DNA of 38,319 nt from contig CACGVB010000010.1 of NCBI GenBank assembly GCA_902576395.1, forward strand, positions 1-38,319. Direction: 5' to 3'. The DNA is from an uncultured Pelagibacteraceae bacterium. Lineage in GTDB: Bacteria > Pseudomonadota > Alphaproteobacteria > Pelagibacterales > Pelagibacteraceae. Of this stretch, positions 1 to 6,796 are shown piece by piece. Under the pieces are notes generated by a model, which saw nothing but the letters and a program-made list of their open reading frames with translations, did no database searches and was not told the origin of the DNA. Every line of letters starts with the position of its first letter. Positions within the stretch are counted from its first letter, which is position 1. A program made the translations under genes and the position numbers.

Positions 1-2
1 CT

Positions 3-305
3 TCAGGTAAAAGTTCAATAACTGAAAGTATTTTCGAAAATAGATTTATGCATGTAGCTGAATTAAGAAGGTTAGGTGCTGAGATTTTAATTAAAAAAAA
101 TAAGGCATTTATTTCAGGAGATACTAATTTTAAAGCTGCTGAATTAATGTCTAGTGATTTAAGAGCTTCGGTTGCATTAGTTTTAGCTGCAATTGTTGCC
201 ACAGGGTCATCTACAATTAATAGAATTTATCACCTTGATAGAGGATATGAAAATATAGAGAATAAACTAAGAAAAGTTGGAGTAAATATTCGACGTGTTA
301 ATTGA
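3..305 (+). CDS. murA: UDP-N-acetylglucosamine 1-carboxyvinyltransferase, C-terminal part (cut by window edge)
   Basis: MurA transfers enolpyruvate from PEP to UDP-GlcNAc, the first committed cytoplasmic step of peptidoglycan synthesis. Only the last 100 codons are present. The reading frame is open from base 3 and begins with the typical MurA stretch SSITESIFENRFMHV, followed by ELRRLGA and the late motif DLRASVALVLA, then HLDRGYENIENKLRKVG near the end. The internal ATG at 48 is not the start, because the family motif continues upstream of it. The stop TGA overlaps the ATG of the next gene (TGATG), so the two are probably cotranscribed. Identification is firm; the N-terminal domain and the PEP-binding Cys lie outside the window. 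Confidence 0.95.
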   Translation, partial: SGKSSITESIFENRFMHVAELRRLGAEILIKKNKAFISGDTNFKAAELMSSDLRASVALVLAAIVATGSSTINRIYHLDRGYENIENKLRKVGVNIRRVN

Positions 306-712
306 TGGAAAACTACTATTTAAAAAAGATAATTGCCCAAACTCCTGAAGATCTCCACATCATTTCGGCATGCTGTTCTGAGGGTAGGATTAATATTGGT
401 GATCTTAAATATTTAGCTTCTAACAAGATTTTCCTAATTTCAATAGCAAGATTTAGTAAAGAAGAGGAAAACAAAAATAAATTAATCAATAGTATTATCA
501 AATTTGAATTTATTAATTCATCAAAATCAAAGAATATAGACCAAAATGATACTAATCTAACATTAGAATTATTAACAATTGATATTTTTAAGAAAGGGGA
601 GAATTTTGAAATAACTATGTTATTTTCGAAAAATAGAATTATAACTCTTGCCGCTGAAGTAATTGAAGTGACACTAGAGGATCAAAAAATAGTAAATGAT
701 AAAAATAATTAA
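305..712 (+). CDS. DUF2948 family protein of unknown function
   Basis: A 135-residue protein resembling the alphaproteobacterial DUF2948 family, which commonly lies between murA and hisD. Supporting stretches are an N-terminal EDLHIISACCSEGRINIGDLKYL and a C-terminal IITLAAEVIEVTLED. No catalytic motif, signal peptide or membrane segment is visible, so it is likely cytosolic. The ATG at 305 overlaps the murA stop; a TTG one codon earlier is a possible alternative. Its 3' end overlaps hisD by 17 nt. The position suggests cotranscription with murA and hisD. Function is unknown; the family assignment is from remembered motif pattern and neighbourhood. Confidence 0.8.
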   Translation: MENYYLKKIIAQTPEDLHIISACCSEGRINIGDLKYLASNKIFLISIARFSKEEENKNKLINSIIKFEFINSSKSKNIDQNDTNLTLELLTIDIFKKGENFEITMLFSKNRIITLAAEVIEVTLEDQKIVNDKNN

Positions 713-1961
713 TTGTAATAAAAAAAACTACTTAAATAATTTAACAAAATTTTTAGATCTTAGAAGATCTGAAAAAAAAAATGAAAATAAAATAATATCT
801 AAAATTTTAAAAGATATTAAGAAAAATAAAAATAAAAGTCTTTTAAAGTATGAGAAAAAATTTAGTAAAAACAGTCAAATTAAGCCGAGTATTAATAAAA
901 TTAATCAAGCAATTAAATCTTTAGATCCAACAATTAAAAGAGCTATAGATTTTGCTTATAAACGTATACTTAAATTTCATACTGCACAAAAAACTAAAGA
1001 TATTTTTTATAAAGATAATTTAAATAATAAAATAGAATATAAATACGTACCAATTCAATCTGTTGGCATTTATGTTCCGGCAAACTTACCATCAACTTTG
1101 TTGATGAATGGTATTCCAGCAAAAATAGCGGGAGTAAAAAGAATTGTACTAGCAAATCCAAAAAATAATGGAAAATTAAATCCTGCAGTTTTATATGCAG
1201 CAAAAAAATTAGGTATTAATGAAATTTATTCAATGGGAGGTGCACAAGCCATAGGTAGTTTAGCTTATATTCAAAAAGTAAATAAAATTGTTGGACCAGG
1301 CAATATCTTTGTTGCTGGAGCTAAAAGGCAGGTTTTTGGAGATGTAGGTATTGAAGGAATGATTGCAGGTCCATCTGAAATTACAATATTAGCAGATAGC
1401 AAAACTAATTTAAATGAAGTTACCACATCTATGATTGGGCAGGCAGAGCATGACTCAAATTCACAGTGTATATTAATCACTAAGGATTTTAATTTGATTA
1501 AAAAATTTAAAAAAGATTTAGAATTAAAATTAAAACAGATACCAAGACAAAGTATTGCAACTAAAAGTATAAAAAGTAACGGACTACTTTTAAAAGTATA
1601 TAATGATAGACAAATTATAGATGCAATTAATGAGATAGCTCCTGAACACTTAGAAATAAATGTTGGTAATTATAAAAAGTATAAAGATAAAATTGTTAAT
1701 GCAGGAAGTATTTGTATAGGAAAATATTCTCCTATGGCATTAAGCGATTATGCTGTTGGGACAAATCATGTACTACCAACTAATTCATCAGCTAAATTTT
1801 CATCAGGGTTAAGTTTAAGTGAATTTTATAAAAAAATTAGCCTTATAACTCTTTCAAAAAAAGGTGTTGAGAAAATAGGAGAATACGCTACACATCTCGC
1901 TGAGTATGAAGAATTAAAAGGTCATGCTCTAAGTATAAAATCTAGAATGAGGAGAAAATAA
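696..1961 (+). CDS. hisD: Histidinol dehydrogenase
   Basis: Catalyses the last two oxidations of histidine synthesis (L-histidinol to L-histidine, NAD-dependent, zinc enzyme). At 421 residues it is near the family norm of about 430. The signature run [16 protein letters not shown] (about residue 200) is followed by AGPSE (about 223), QAEHDSNSQ with the zinc-binding Gln/His (about 250) and the catalytic APEHLE (about 317). The first 60 residues are very lysine- and asparagine-rich, as expected from base composition. The start overlaps the DUF2948 gene. The other histidine genes in this window (hisZ, hisG) lie downstream beyond infA and cspA, so hisD is probably in the murA transcript and not in their operon. 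Confidence 0.97.
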   Translation: MIKIINCNKKNYLNNLTKFLDLRRSEKKNENKIISKILKDIKKNKNKSLLKYEKKFSKNSQIKPSINKINQAIKSLDPTIKRAIDFAYKRILKFHTAQKTKDIFYKDNLNNKIEYKYVPIQSVGIYVPANLPSTLLMNGIPAKIAGVKRIVLANPKNNGKLNPAVLYAAKKLGINEIYSMGGAQAIGSLAYIQKVNKIVGPGNIFVAGAKRQVFGDVGIEGMIAGPSEITILADSKTNLNEVTTSMIGQAEHDSNSQCILITKDFNLIKKFKKDLELKLKQIPRQSIATKSIKSNGLLLKVYNDRQIIDAINEIAPEHLEINVGNYKKYKDKIVNAGSICIGKYSPMALSDYAVGTNHVLPTNSSAKFSSGLSLSEFYKKISLITLSKKGVEKIGEYATHLAEYEELKGHALSIKSRMRRK

Positions 1962-1963
1962 TT

Positions 1964-2179
1964 TTGGCAAAACAAGATGTTTTAGAATTTAAGGGACAAG
2001 TTATTGAAATTTTAAAAAATGCCCAATTTAGAGTGAAGCTAGAAAATGGACATATAATAACAGCACATACTGCTGGAAAATTAAGAAAAAATAGAATTAG
2101 AATTTTAAATTCAGACAATGTAAATTGTGAAGTAAGCCCCTATGATTTGACAAAGGGAAGAATTATTTTTAGGTTTTAA
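1964..2179 (+). CDS. infA: Translation initiation factor IF-1
   Basis: A 71-residue S1/OB-fold protein that occupies the ribosomal A site during initiation. It begins [14 protein letters not shown] and contains the family motif [22 protein letters not shown]. The start codon is TTG, chosen because the family N-terminus falls exactly there. An AGGAG Shine-Dalgarno at 1950-1954, inside the end of hisD, sits 9 nt upstream and supports it; clear Shine-Dalgarno sites are rare in this window. The gene starts 2 nt after hisD and ends 5 nt before tRNA-Phe, so it is probably part of a murA-hisD-infA-tRNA transcript. Confidence 0.97.
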   Translation: MAKQDVLEFKGQVIEILKNAQFRVKLENGHIITAHTAGKLRKNRIRILNSDNVNCEVSPYDLTKGRIIFRF

Positions 2180-2184
2180 CACTT

Positions 2185-2257
2185 GGAACCCTGGTGTAGC
2201 TGGTGCGCACAAATGCCTGAAAAGCATTGGGACCTGATTCGATTTCAGGGGGTTCCA
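2185..2257 (+). tRNA. tRNA-Phe (GAA)
   Basis: A full cloverleaf folds by hand: acceptor GGAACCC/GGGTTCC (2185-2191, 2250-2256), D stem GTGT/GCAC, anticodon stem AATGC/GCATT with loop CTGAAAA (anticodon GAA at 2219-2221), a 4-nt variable loop, T stem CCTGA/TCAGG with loop TTCGATT, and A73 at 2257. Bases after A73 are CCT, so the 3' CCA is not fully encoded and must be completed by CCA-adding enzyme. It lies 5 nt after infA, so it is probably released from the infA transcript by RNase processing. Confidence 0.92.
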
Positions 2258-2342
2258 CCTTTAAAATAAGGATATCATAAAGCTTGCATTCAATTTTAAA
2301 ATCTAATAATTATCGCGCTAGCTGAAGTTTAGCTAAGTTTAA

Positions 2343-2348
2343 TATAAT
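2343..2348 (+). promoter_or_regulatory. Putative promoter (-10) of the cold-shock gene
   Basis: A perfect TATAAT at 2343-2348 places transcription start near 2355, about 16 nt before the ATG at 2371. No good -35 is evident. A 5-bp inverted repeat TAGCT/AGCTA (2319-2323, 2331-2335) lies in the -35/spacer area and might bind a regulator. The short leader differs from the long cold-responsive leader of E. coli cspA. Confidence 0.45.
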
Positions 2349-2370
2349 AAAGAAAGAGTAAAAAAAAAGT

Positions 2371-2583
2371 ATGAGTACATTAAAAGGAAAAGTAAAGTGG
2401 TTCAACGGTAAGAAGGGCTACGGGTTTATAGAAAGAGAAGACGGAGAAAAAGATTGTTTCGTTCATGCAAGCGCAGTTCGTGAAGCAGGACTTCGTTTTT
2501 TGAATGAGAACGACGCTATAGAATTTGAAATTCAGGATGGAGACAAAGGTCCAAGCGCAGTGAATTTAAAGAAAACTTCTTAA
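2371..2583 (+). CDS. cspA: Cold-shock domain protein (CspA family)
   Basis: A 70-residue single cold-shock domain that binds single-stranded RNA/DNA as an RNA chaperone. It starts STLKGKVKWFNGKKGYGFI with RNP1 (KGYGFI, about residues 17-22) and has RNP2-like DCFVHAS (about 30-36), where the usual Val is Cys. Acidic stretches follow, ending EFEIQDGDKGPSAVNLKK. Codons are visibly less AT-biased than in neighbours (CGT, GGC, GGT, GCG), as expected for a highly expressed gene. It has its own promoter-like TATAAT and a strong hairpin 20 nt after the stop, so it is probably monocistronic. Several csp paralogues are usual in bacteria; the exact name is uncertain. Confidence 0.95.
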   Translation: MSTLKGKVKWFNGKKGYGFIEREDGEKDCFVHASAVREAGLRFLNENDAIEFEIQDGDKGPSAVNLKKTS

Positions 2584-2603
2584 AATTTATTTCATTTAAA
2601 ATT

Positions 2604-2650
2604 TTGTATAGGAATAAAAGTAGGCAAACCCTATGAATATTCCTATACAA
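2604..2650 (+). other. Perfect 13-bp inverted repeat hairpin downstream of cspA
   Basis: Arms TTGTATAGGAATA (2604-2616) and TATTCCTATACAA (2638-2650) are perfectly complementary. The 21-nt loop itself can form a 4-bp stem TAGG/CCTA (2621-2624, 2630-2633). It begins 20 nt after the cspA stop. There is no T-tract after it, so it is not a classic intrinsic terminator. It could be a 3'-end stabiliser, a processing site or part of a small RNA. Confidence 0.55.
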
Positions 2651-2659
2651 TACATACTT

Positions 2660-2679
2660 GCATTTTAAATCTAAAATGC
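2660..2679 (+). other. 8-bp hairpin between cspA and tRNA-His
   Basis: GCATTTTA (2660-2667) and TAAAATGC (2672-2679) flank a 4-nt loop AATC. It follows the larger hairpin by 9 nt. Whether the two form one structured RNA or a weak terminator cannot be decided. The rest of the 2584-2814 gap shows only AT-rich sequence and a short GCTG/CAGC stem near 2742-2754. Confidence 0.35.
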
Positions 2680-2795
2680 TATTAAACTTCCATGATTAAA
2701 AATAGTAAAATTTTTGTATCTCACAAAAGACATCATTTTCATGCTGGCTTGCAGCTAGCTATTTAACTATTTTAAAATTTAAATTTAACTCTAAT

Positions 2796-2804
2796 TAGTA
2801 TAAA
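2796..2804 (+). promoter_or_regulatory. Putative -10 region for tRNA-His/hisS transcript
   Basis: TAGTATAAA at 2796-2804 offers two overlapping -10 hexamers (TAGTAT, TATAAA). Either would start transcription about 7-12 nt later, directly at the tRNA-His 5' end (2814/2815). No convincing -35 is seen. Placement is inferred. Confidence 0.35.
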
Positions 2805-2814
2805 ACAATAACAG

Positions 2815-2889
2815 GCCCTGGTGGTGAAATGGTTATCACGAAAGTTTGTGGAACTTTAGTTTTTGGTTCAATTCCAAGCCAGGGTACCA
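2815..2889 (+). tRNA. tRNA-His (GTG)
   Basis: Cloverleaf: acceptor GCCCTGG/CCAGGGT (2815-2821, 2879-2885, with a terminal G1-U72 wobble), D stem GTGA/TCAC, anticodon stem AAAGT/ACTTT with loop TTGTGGA (anticodon GTG at 2848-2850), variable AGTT, T stem TTTGG/CCAAG with loop TTCAATT, A73 at 2886 and encoded CCA at 2887-2889. The base before position 1 is G (2814). If retained as G-1 it would face A73, not the C73 of most bacteria. A73 matches the divergent tRNA-His identity known in many alphaproteobacteria. The CCA end is only 4 nt before the hisS ATG, so the tRNA and its own synthetase are cotranscribed. Confidence 0.95.
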
Positions 2890-2893
2890 AAAA

Positions 2894-4288
2894 ATGAATA
2901 AAGAAAATAAATTAATACCTGGGTTACCCTCAGGATTTGAAGATCGTTGGGATAAGAAACTTCTTCTCAAAAAAAAGCTGTTATCAGTAATTGAGAATAA
3001 TTTTATTAAGTTTGGTGCTGAACCACTCGAAACACCATCGTTCGAAATAAGTGAAAATATAGGATCTTTTCTAGCTGAAGATGAAGCTAATCCTATGTCT
3101 GATGTATTTTCATTTAAAGATGGAGATAAAAATATTACCCTTAGATATGACCTATCTAGCCCTCTAGCAAGATTTGTTGCTCAAAATAATCAAGAGTTAC
3201 CATCAATTTATAAAAGATATGCTATTCAAAATGTATTTCGTAACGAAAAATCAGGTAATGGAAGATATAGAGAATTTTTACAGGCAGATTTTGACATTGT
3301 AGGAAATGTTAATTCATCACAAGCTAACGCTGAACTTTGTAATTTAATTTCAGCAACACTTTTAGAATGTGGATTAAAGAAAGATCAGTTTACAATTAAT
3401 GTAAGTAACAGAAAAATAGTTCAAGGTTTACTAGATGAATTACAAATAACTGAGGAAAAACAACTAAAAGTTATTAGGGCAATTGATAAACTTGATAAGC
3501 CTGGTTTTGGTTTAAAAGGTGTAGAAGAACTCTTAAGAAAAGAAAGAAAAGATACTAGTGGAGCTATTACAAAAGGTGCAGATTTAAACGATGAGCAGGT
3601 TGACCAAATATTAAAATATCTAAAAATAAAGGATTTAAAAGAGCTCAAACAAAACTTAAAAAATCCATTGTCACAAGAAGGAATAAACGAGTTGGAAGAA
3701 TTTTTTGTGGTTCTTGGGTATGGATCAAGTTTAGATCAAGTAAAAACTAATTTCACAATTGTGAGAGGTTTAGCTTATTATTCTGATTTTATTGTAGAAA
3801 CAAATCTAAATTTTAAAGTTACAAATAACAAAGGCAAAGAAGTAGATATCGGTAGCATTTGCTCAGGAGGAGCTTACGCAAAGCTCATATCTAGATTTAA
3901 AGGCGTTGATATTCCTGGGACAGGCATTAGTTTTGGCGTAGACAGGCTTTTATTTGGATTAATGCAATTAGATCAAATTCAATTAGATGAACAAAAACCA
4001 GTTTTGGTATGTGTAATGGACCAAAAATATTTAAAAAATTACTACGAAATTTTAGATGTCTTAAGACAAAACAATATTAATGCTGAAATATTTTTAGATT
4101 CTAAAAAAAATCTCGGTAAACAGCTTACTTTTGCAAATAAACGCCAATTGCCAGTTGCCATTATCTGTGGAGAAAATGAGTTTAAAGATAATACGGTTAC
4201 AATTAAAAATTTAAAAGGTGTTAAGGGAGAGAATAATAAAACTTTTTCAAAGAAAGATTTAATTAATGAAGTCAAAAAACTTATCTGA
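2894..4288 (+). CDS. hisS: Histidine-tRNA ligase
   Basis: Charges tRNA-His with histidine; class II synthetase, 465 residues, somewhat long for the bacterial family. Begins NKENKLIPGLPSGFEDRW. Motif 2 region RYDLSSPLARF is at about residue 84 and NVFRNEKSGNGRYREFLQADFD follows near 116; motif 3 SFGVDRLLFGL is near 345. The histidine-binding motifs deviate: VRGLAYY (usually RGLDYY) near 289 and GGAYAKL (usually GGRYDGL) near 325. The ATG at 2894 is the start; the open frame runs back into the tRNA-His anticodon loop but that is tRNA sequence. There is no room for a Shine-Dalgarno outside the tRNA. Overlaps hisZ by 23 nt. Confidence 0.96.
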   Translation: MNKENKLIPGLPSGFEDRWDKKLLLKKKLLSVIENNFIKFGAEPLETPSFEISENIGSFLAEDEANPMSDVFSFKDGDKNITLRYDLSSPLARFVAQNNQELPSIYKRYAIQNVFRNEKSGNGRYREFLQADFDIVGNVNSSQANAELCNLISATLLECGLKKDQFTINVSNRKIVQGLLDELQITEEKQLKVIRAIDKLDKPGFGLKGVEELLRKERKDTSGAITKGADLNDEQVDQILKYLKIKDLKELKQNLKNPLSQEGINELEEFFVVLGYGSSLDQVKTNFTIVRGLAYYSDFIVETNLNFKVTNNKGKEVDIGSICSGGAYAKLISRFKGVDIPGTGISFGVDRLLFGLMQLDQIQLDEQKPVLVCVMDQKYLKNYYEILDVLRQNNINAEIFLDSKKNLGKQLTFANKRQLPVAIICGENEFKDNTVTIKNLKGVKGENNKTFSKKDLINEVKKLI

Positions 4289-5315
4289 GAATATTCTTAA
4301 ATCTTTAAAATCAAGTGGATTTGATTACATAGATTTAGATACAGTCATACCTACCAATTTAATTCTTGAGAGATCTGGTGAGTCATTTAGAAGTTTAATT
4401 TTTTCATTTGTTGACCAGAATGGAAAAGAAATTTGTTTAAGACCAGATTTAACTGTTGCATCTTGTATTAAGTATCTTAATCAAAAAAATAAGAAATCTT
4501 CAAAAGTTTTTTACAGTGGACAAGCATTTAGAAAAGTTCAGAAAAAAACTGACAAAATTATTAGAGATCAAATAGGTTTTGAGATTTTAGGATCAAAAGA
4601 TGAGAAAAGAGATGATAAAAAAATCATAAATACAAGTATTAAAGTTATAAATAAATTTAGATACAAAACTGGAAGAATTACAGTTGGGAATGTTGAAATT
4701 TTTCACTTATTAATAAATAAATTAGATATCCCAAAAAGATGGAGACTTCGATTACAAAGACATTTTTGGAGAGAAAATTATTTTAACGAATTGTTGAAAC
4801 GTTTAGAGACAAACTCAGATGTAGATGAAACAGTAGTCGAATTGGATAAAAAAAGATATTTGAAAATGTTTAAACAAAATCAAGATAGAAATATTGCAGG
4901 TCGTACTTTAAACGAAATTTTATTAAGGTTTGATAATAAAATTAAAGATCCTAGAAGGCAAATAAAAGGCCAAAATGTTGTAAAAATTATTAAAGATTAT
5001 TTAAAAATTAGTTGCCCTATGAGCAAAGCAGCAGCTACTCTAAATACTTTTTTTAAACAAAATAAAATTAATCTTAGTGTTGGAAAGAATTATTTTCCAA
5101 TAACAAAAAATAAAGTTTCAAAGTTAAATGTAAATTTTTCATCTTCATTCGGCAGACATTTGGAATATTACACAGGTATGGTTTTTAAAATTCAAACAAA
5201 GGTAAAATCAAGAAAAATTGAGGTAAATGGTGGCCGTTATAACAATCTTATTAGTGATTTAGGTTCTAAAACAAAGGTTCCAGCTGTTGGAGGTGCAATA
5301 AATTTAAATGATTAA
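4266..5315 (+). CDS. hisZ: ATP phosphoribosyltransferase regulatory subunit
   Basis: HisZ is a catalytically inactive HisRS paralogue that binds short-form HisG and makes it active and histidine-sensitive. At 349 residues it shows the class II core: RPDLTVASCIKYL (about residue 58), FYSGQAFRKVQ (about 80), DQIGFEILG, and C-terminal EYYTGMVFKI and VNGGRYNNLISDLGSK. Here the GGRY motif is intact, unlike in the neighbouring HisRS. It overlaps hisS by 23 nt and hisG by 8 nt, consistent with translational coupling and a HisZ-HisG complex. Presence with a 225-residue HisG fits the short-form system well. Confidence 0.93.
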   Translation: MKSKNLSENILKSLKSSGFDYIDLDTVIPTNLILERSGESFRSLIFSFVDQNGKEICLRPDLTVASCIKYLNQKNKKSSKVFYSGQAFRKVQKKTDKIIRDQIGFEILGSKDEKRDDKKIINTSIKVINKFRYKTGRITVGNVEIFHLLINKLDIPKRWRLRLQRHFWRENYFNELLKRLETNSDVDETVVELDKKRYLKMFKQNQDRNIAGRTLNEILLRFDNKIKDPRRQIKGQNVVKIIKDYLKISCPMSKAAATLNTFFKQNKINLSVGKNYFPITKNKVSKLNVNFSSSFGRHLEYYTGMVFKIQTKVKSRKIEVNGGRYNNLISDLGSKTKVPAVGGAINLND

Positions 5316-5985
5316 AATTGGCATTCCTAGCAAAGGTAGACTTAGAAAAGATACTTTAAGTATCTTAAAAAATAAAAATCTTAAAATTTTATCAGAAAGA
5401 GGAGAAAGAGATCTTTTTGGATATATAAAAGGAAATAAAAAAATAAAAATAGTATATCTCCATGCAAGAGAAATTATTGAAAGATTAGGAGATGGATCAT
5501 TAGATATAGGTTTTTCAGGTTATGATCTATTAAAAGAGTCTGAATTAAATATTCAAAATAAAGTTATTATTAATAAAAAACTCGATTATGGAAATGCAAC
5601 TCTAGTTGTAGCTGTTCCTGACGAGTGGATAGATGTCCAAACACTTGCTGATTTAGAAGAAATATCTTTTGATTTTAAAGATAATAAGAAAAGTAGATTA
5701 AGAGTTGCAACAAAATATCCAAATTTGACCAAAGAATTTTTATTTTCAAAAGGAGTGACTCAATTTAAATTAGTACCTTCCCTTGGAGCAACTGAGATAT
5801 ATCCATTTACTGGTTCATCTGAGATTTTAACCGATATAACCAGTACAGGAGAGACTTTAAAAGCTAACAATTTAAGAATTTTAAAGGATGGAGAAATACT
5901 TCTATCACAAGCTTGTTTGATGTCTTCAAAAAAAATAACTAAAAAAAAAAATATTCAAAATATTATAAAATTATTAAGTAAATAA
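5308..5985 (+). CDS. hisG: ATP phosphoribosyltransferase catalytic subunit, short form
   Basis: Catalyses ATP + PRPP to phosphoribosyl-ATP, the first step of histidine synthesis. At 225 residues it lacks the C-terminal regulatory domain of long HisG, so it depends on HisZ. It starts IKIGIPSKGRLRKDTL. The family stretch GSLDIGFSGYDLLKE is near residue 62, VATKYPNLTKEFL near 132, and the PRPP-binding-like EILTDITSTGETLKANNL near 172. It is the last clear histidine gene of the tRNA-His-hisS-hisZ-hisG run and is followed 1 nt later by an unrelated nuclease gene. Confidence 0.96.
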   Translation: MIKIGIPSKGRLRKDTLSILKNKNLKILSERGERDLFGYIKGNKKIKIVYLHAREIIERLGDGSLDIGFSGYDLLKESELNIQNKVIINKKLDYGNATLVVAVPDEWIDVQTLADLEEISFDFKDNKKSRLRVATKYPNLTKEFLFSKGVTQFKLVPSLGATEIYPFTGSSEILTDITSTGETLKANNLRILKDGEILLSQACLMSSKKITKKKNIQNIIKLLSK

Positions 5986-5986
5986 A

Positions 5987-6673
5987 ATGCGTTGGAATAA
6001 TAAATTTAATTATCCGAAGTCAACAAGATCTATTGAAGATGGATACAGAAAATACTCTTTGGGTGAGGCTAAACTTCCTTCGGTAACAAGTATACTTTCT
6101 CTAACTAAATCAGAAGAAGAAAAAGCAGCTTTAGCAAATTGGAGAGAAAGAGTAGGCTTAAAAGAAGCCAACAGAATTAAAACGGAGGCTTCTACCAGAG
6201 GAACGTTAATGCACTCATATATAGAGGATTTCCTTAGAGGTAGAGTAAATGAGAGTTTTTTTGAGACCAATGAGCAATATAAAATAATGGCAAAAGAAAT
6301 TATTGATAAAGGACTAAATGGCAGGCTAGAGGAAATATATGGAATTGAGGAAACTATTTATTATCCAGATCAGTACGCGGGTACAGCAGATTTATTAGCT
6401 AAAATGAATGGTGTAGACGTTTGTATAGATTTTAAGCAAGCTAATAAGCCAAAGAAATCAGATTTTATACAAGATTACTTTTTGCAACTTGGCGCTTACA
6501 CATTGGGTCATGATGTTGTTCATGGCACTAAGATGAAAGCTGGTATAATTCTTTTATGTACTCAAGATATATTGTTTCAAGAATTTAAAATAGAAGGGGC
6601 TGAACTTGAAATGTATCAAAATTTGTTCATGGGAAGAGTAAAAAAATTTTATGAACTAAATAATATTTCTTGA
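5987..6673 (+). CDS. PD-(D/E)XK superfamily exonuclease (MGME1/RecB-nuclease-like)
   Basis: A 228-residue stand-alone nuclease. The active-site pattern is visible in order: EETIYYPDQYAGTADLLA with the metal-binding Asp (about residue 131), VCIDFKQANK giving the DxK pair (about 144-149), then DYFLQLGAYTLG with the Gln/Tyr motif of RecB-like nucleases (about 160). The N-terminus has a basic segment that could bind DNA. Proteins of this pattern resemble mitochondrial genome-maintenance exonuclease 1. It begins 1 nt after hisG and precedes rmuC and sbcB, forming a small DNA-repair cluster. Substrate and role are not known from sequence alone. Confidence 0.75.
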   Translation: MRWNNKFNYPKSTRSIEDGYRKYSLGEAKLPSVTSILSLTKSEEEKAALANWRERVGLKEANRIKTEASTRGTLMHSYIEDFLRGRVNESFFETNEQYKIMAKEIIDKGLNGRLEEIYGIEETIYYPDQYAGTADLLAKMNGVDVCIDFKQANKPKKSDFIQDYFLQLGAYTLGHDVVHGTKMKAGIILLCTQDILFQEFKIEGAELEMYQNLFMGRVKKFYELNNIS

Positions 6674-6796
6674 CTAATCTCAAATAATAAATATAAAACA
6701 AGATTACATTAAGCTACTTGTTTAGATGCGAAGTGTTTAGTTCCTGATAAAAATCAATTCTAAAATTCCATCAAAACAATTCTTAAGAAAGAAAAT

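Noticed and set aside
2185..2260. Possible tmRNA acceptor piece
   Set aside because: A full anticodon arm with GAA and a normal D arm are present, so it is a standard tRNA-Phe.
2846..2893. A longer hisS reading frame starting with TTG at 2846
   Set aside because: Those bases are the anticodon loop and 3' half of tRNA-His; the family N-terminus starts at the ATG 2894.
6719..6740. Direct repeat TGTTTAG spaced 15 bp in the gap before rmuC
   Set aside because: Only 7 bp each and AT-rich; too weak to call an operator. The rest of 6674-6796 shows no clear element.
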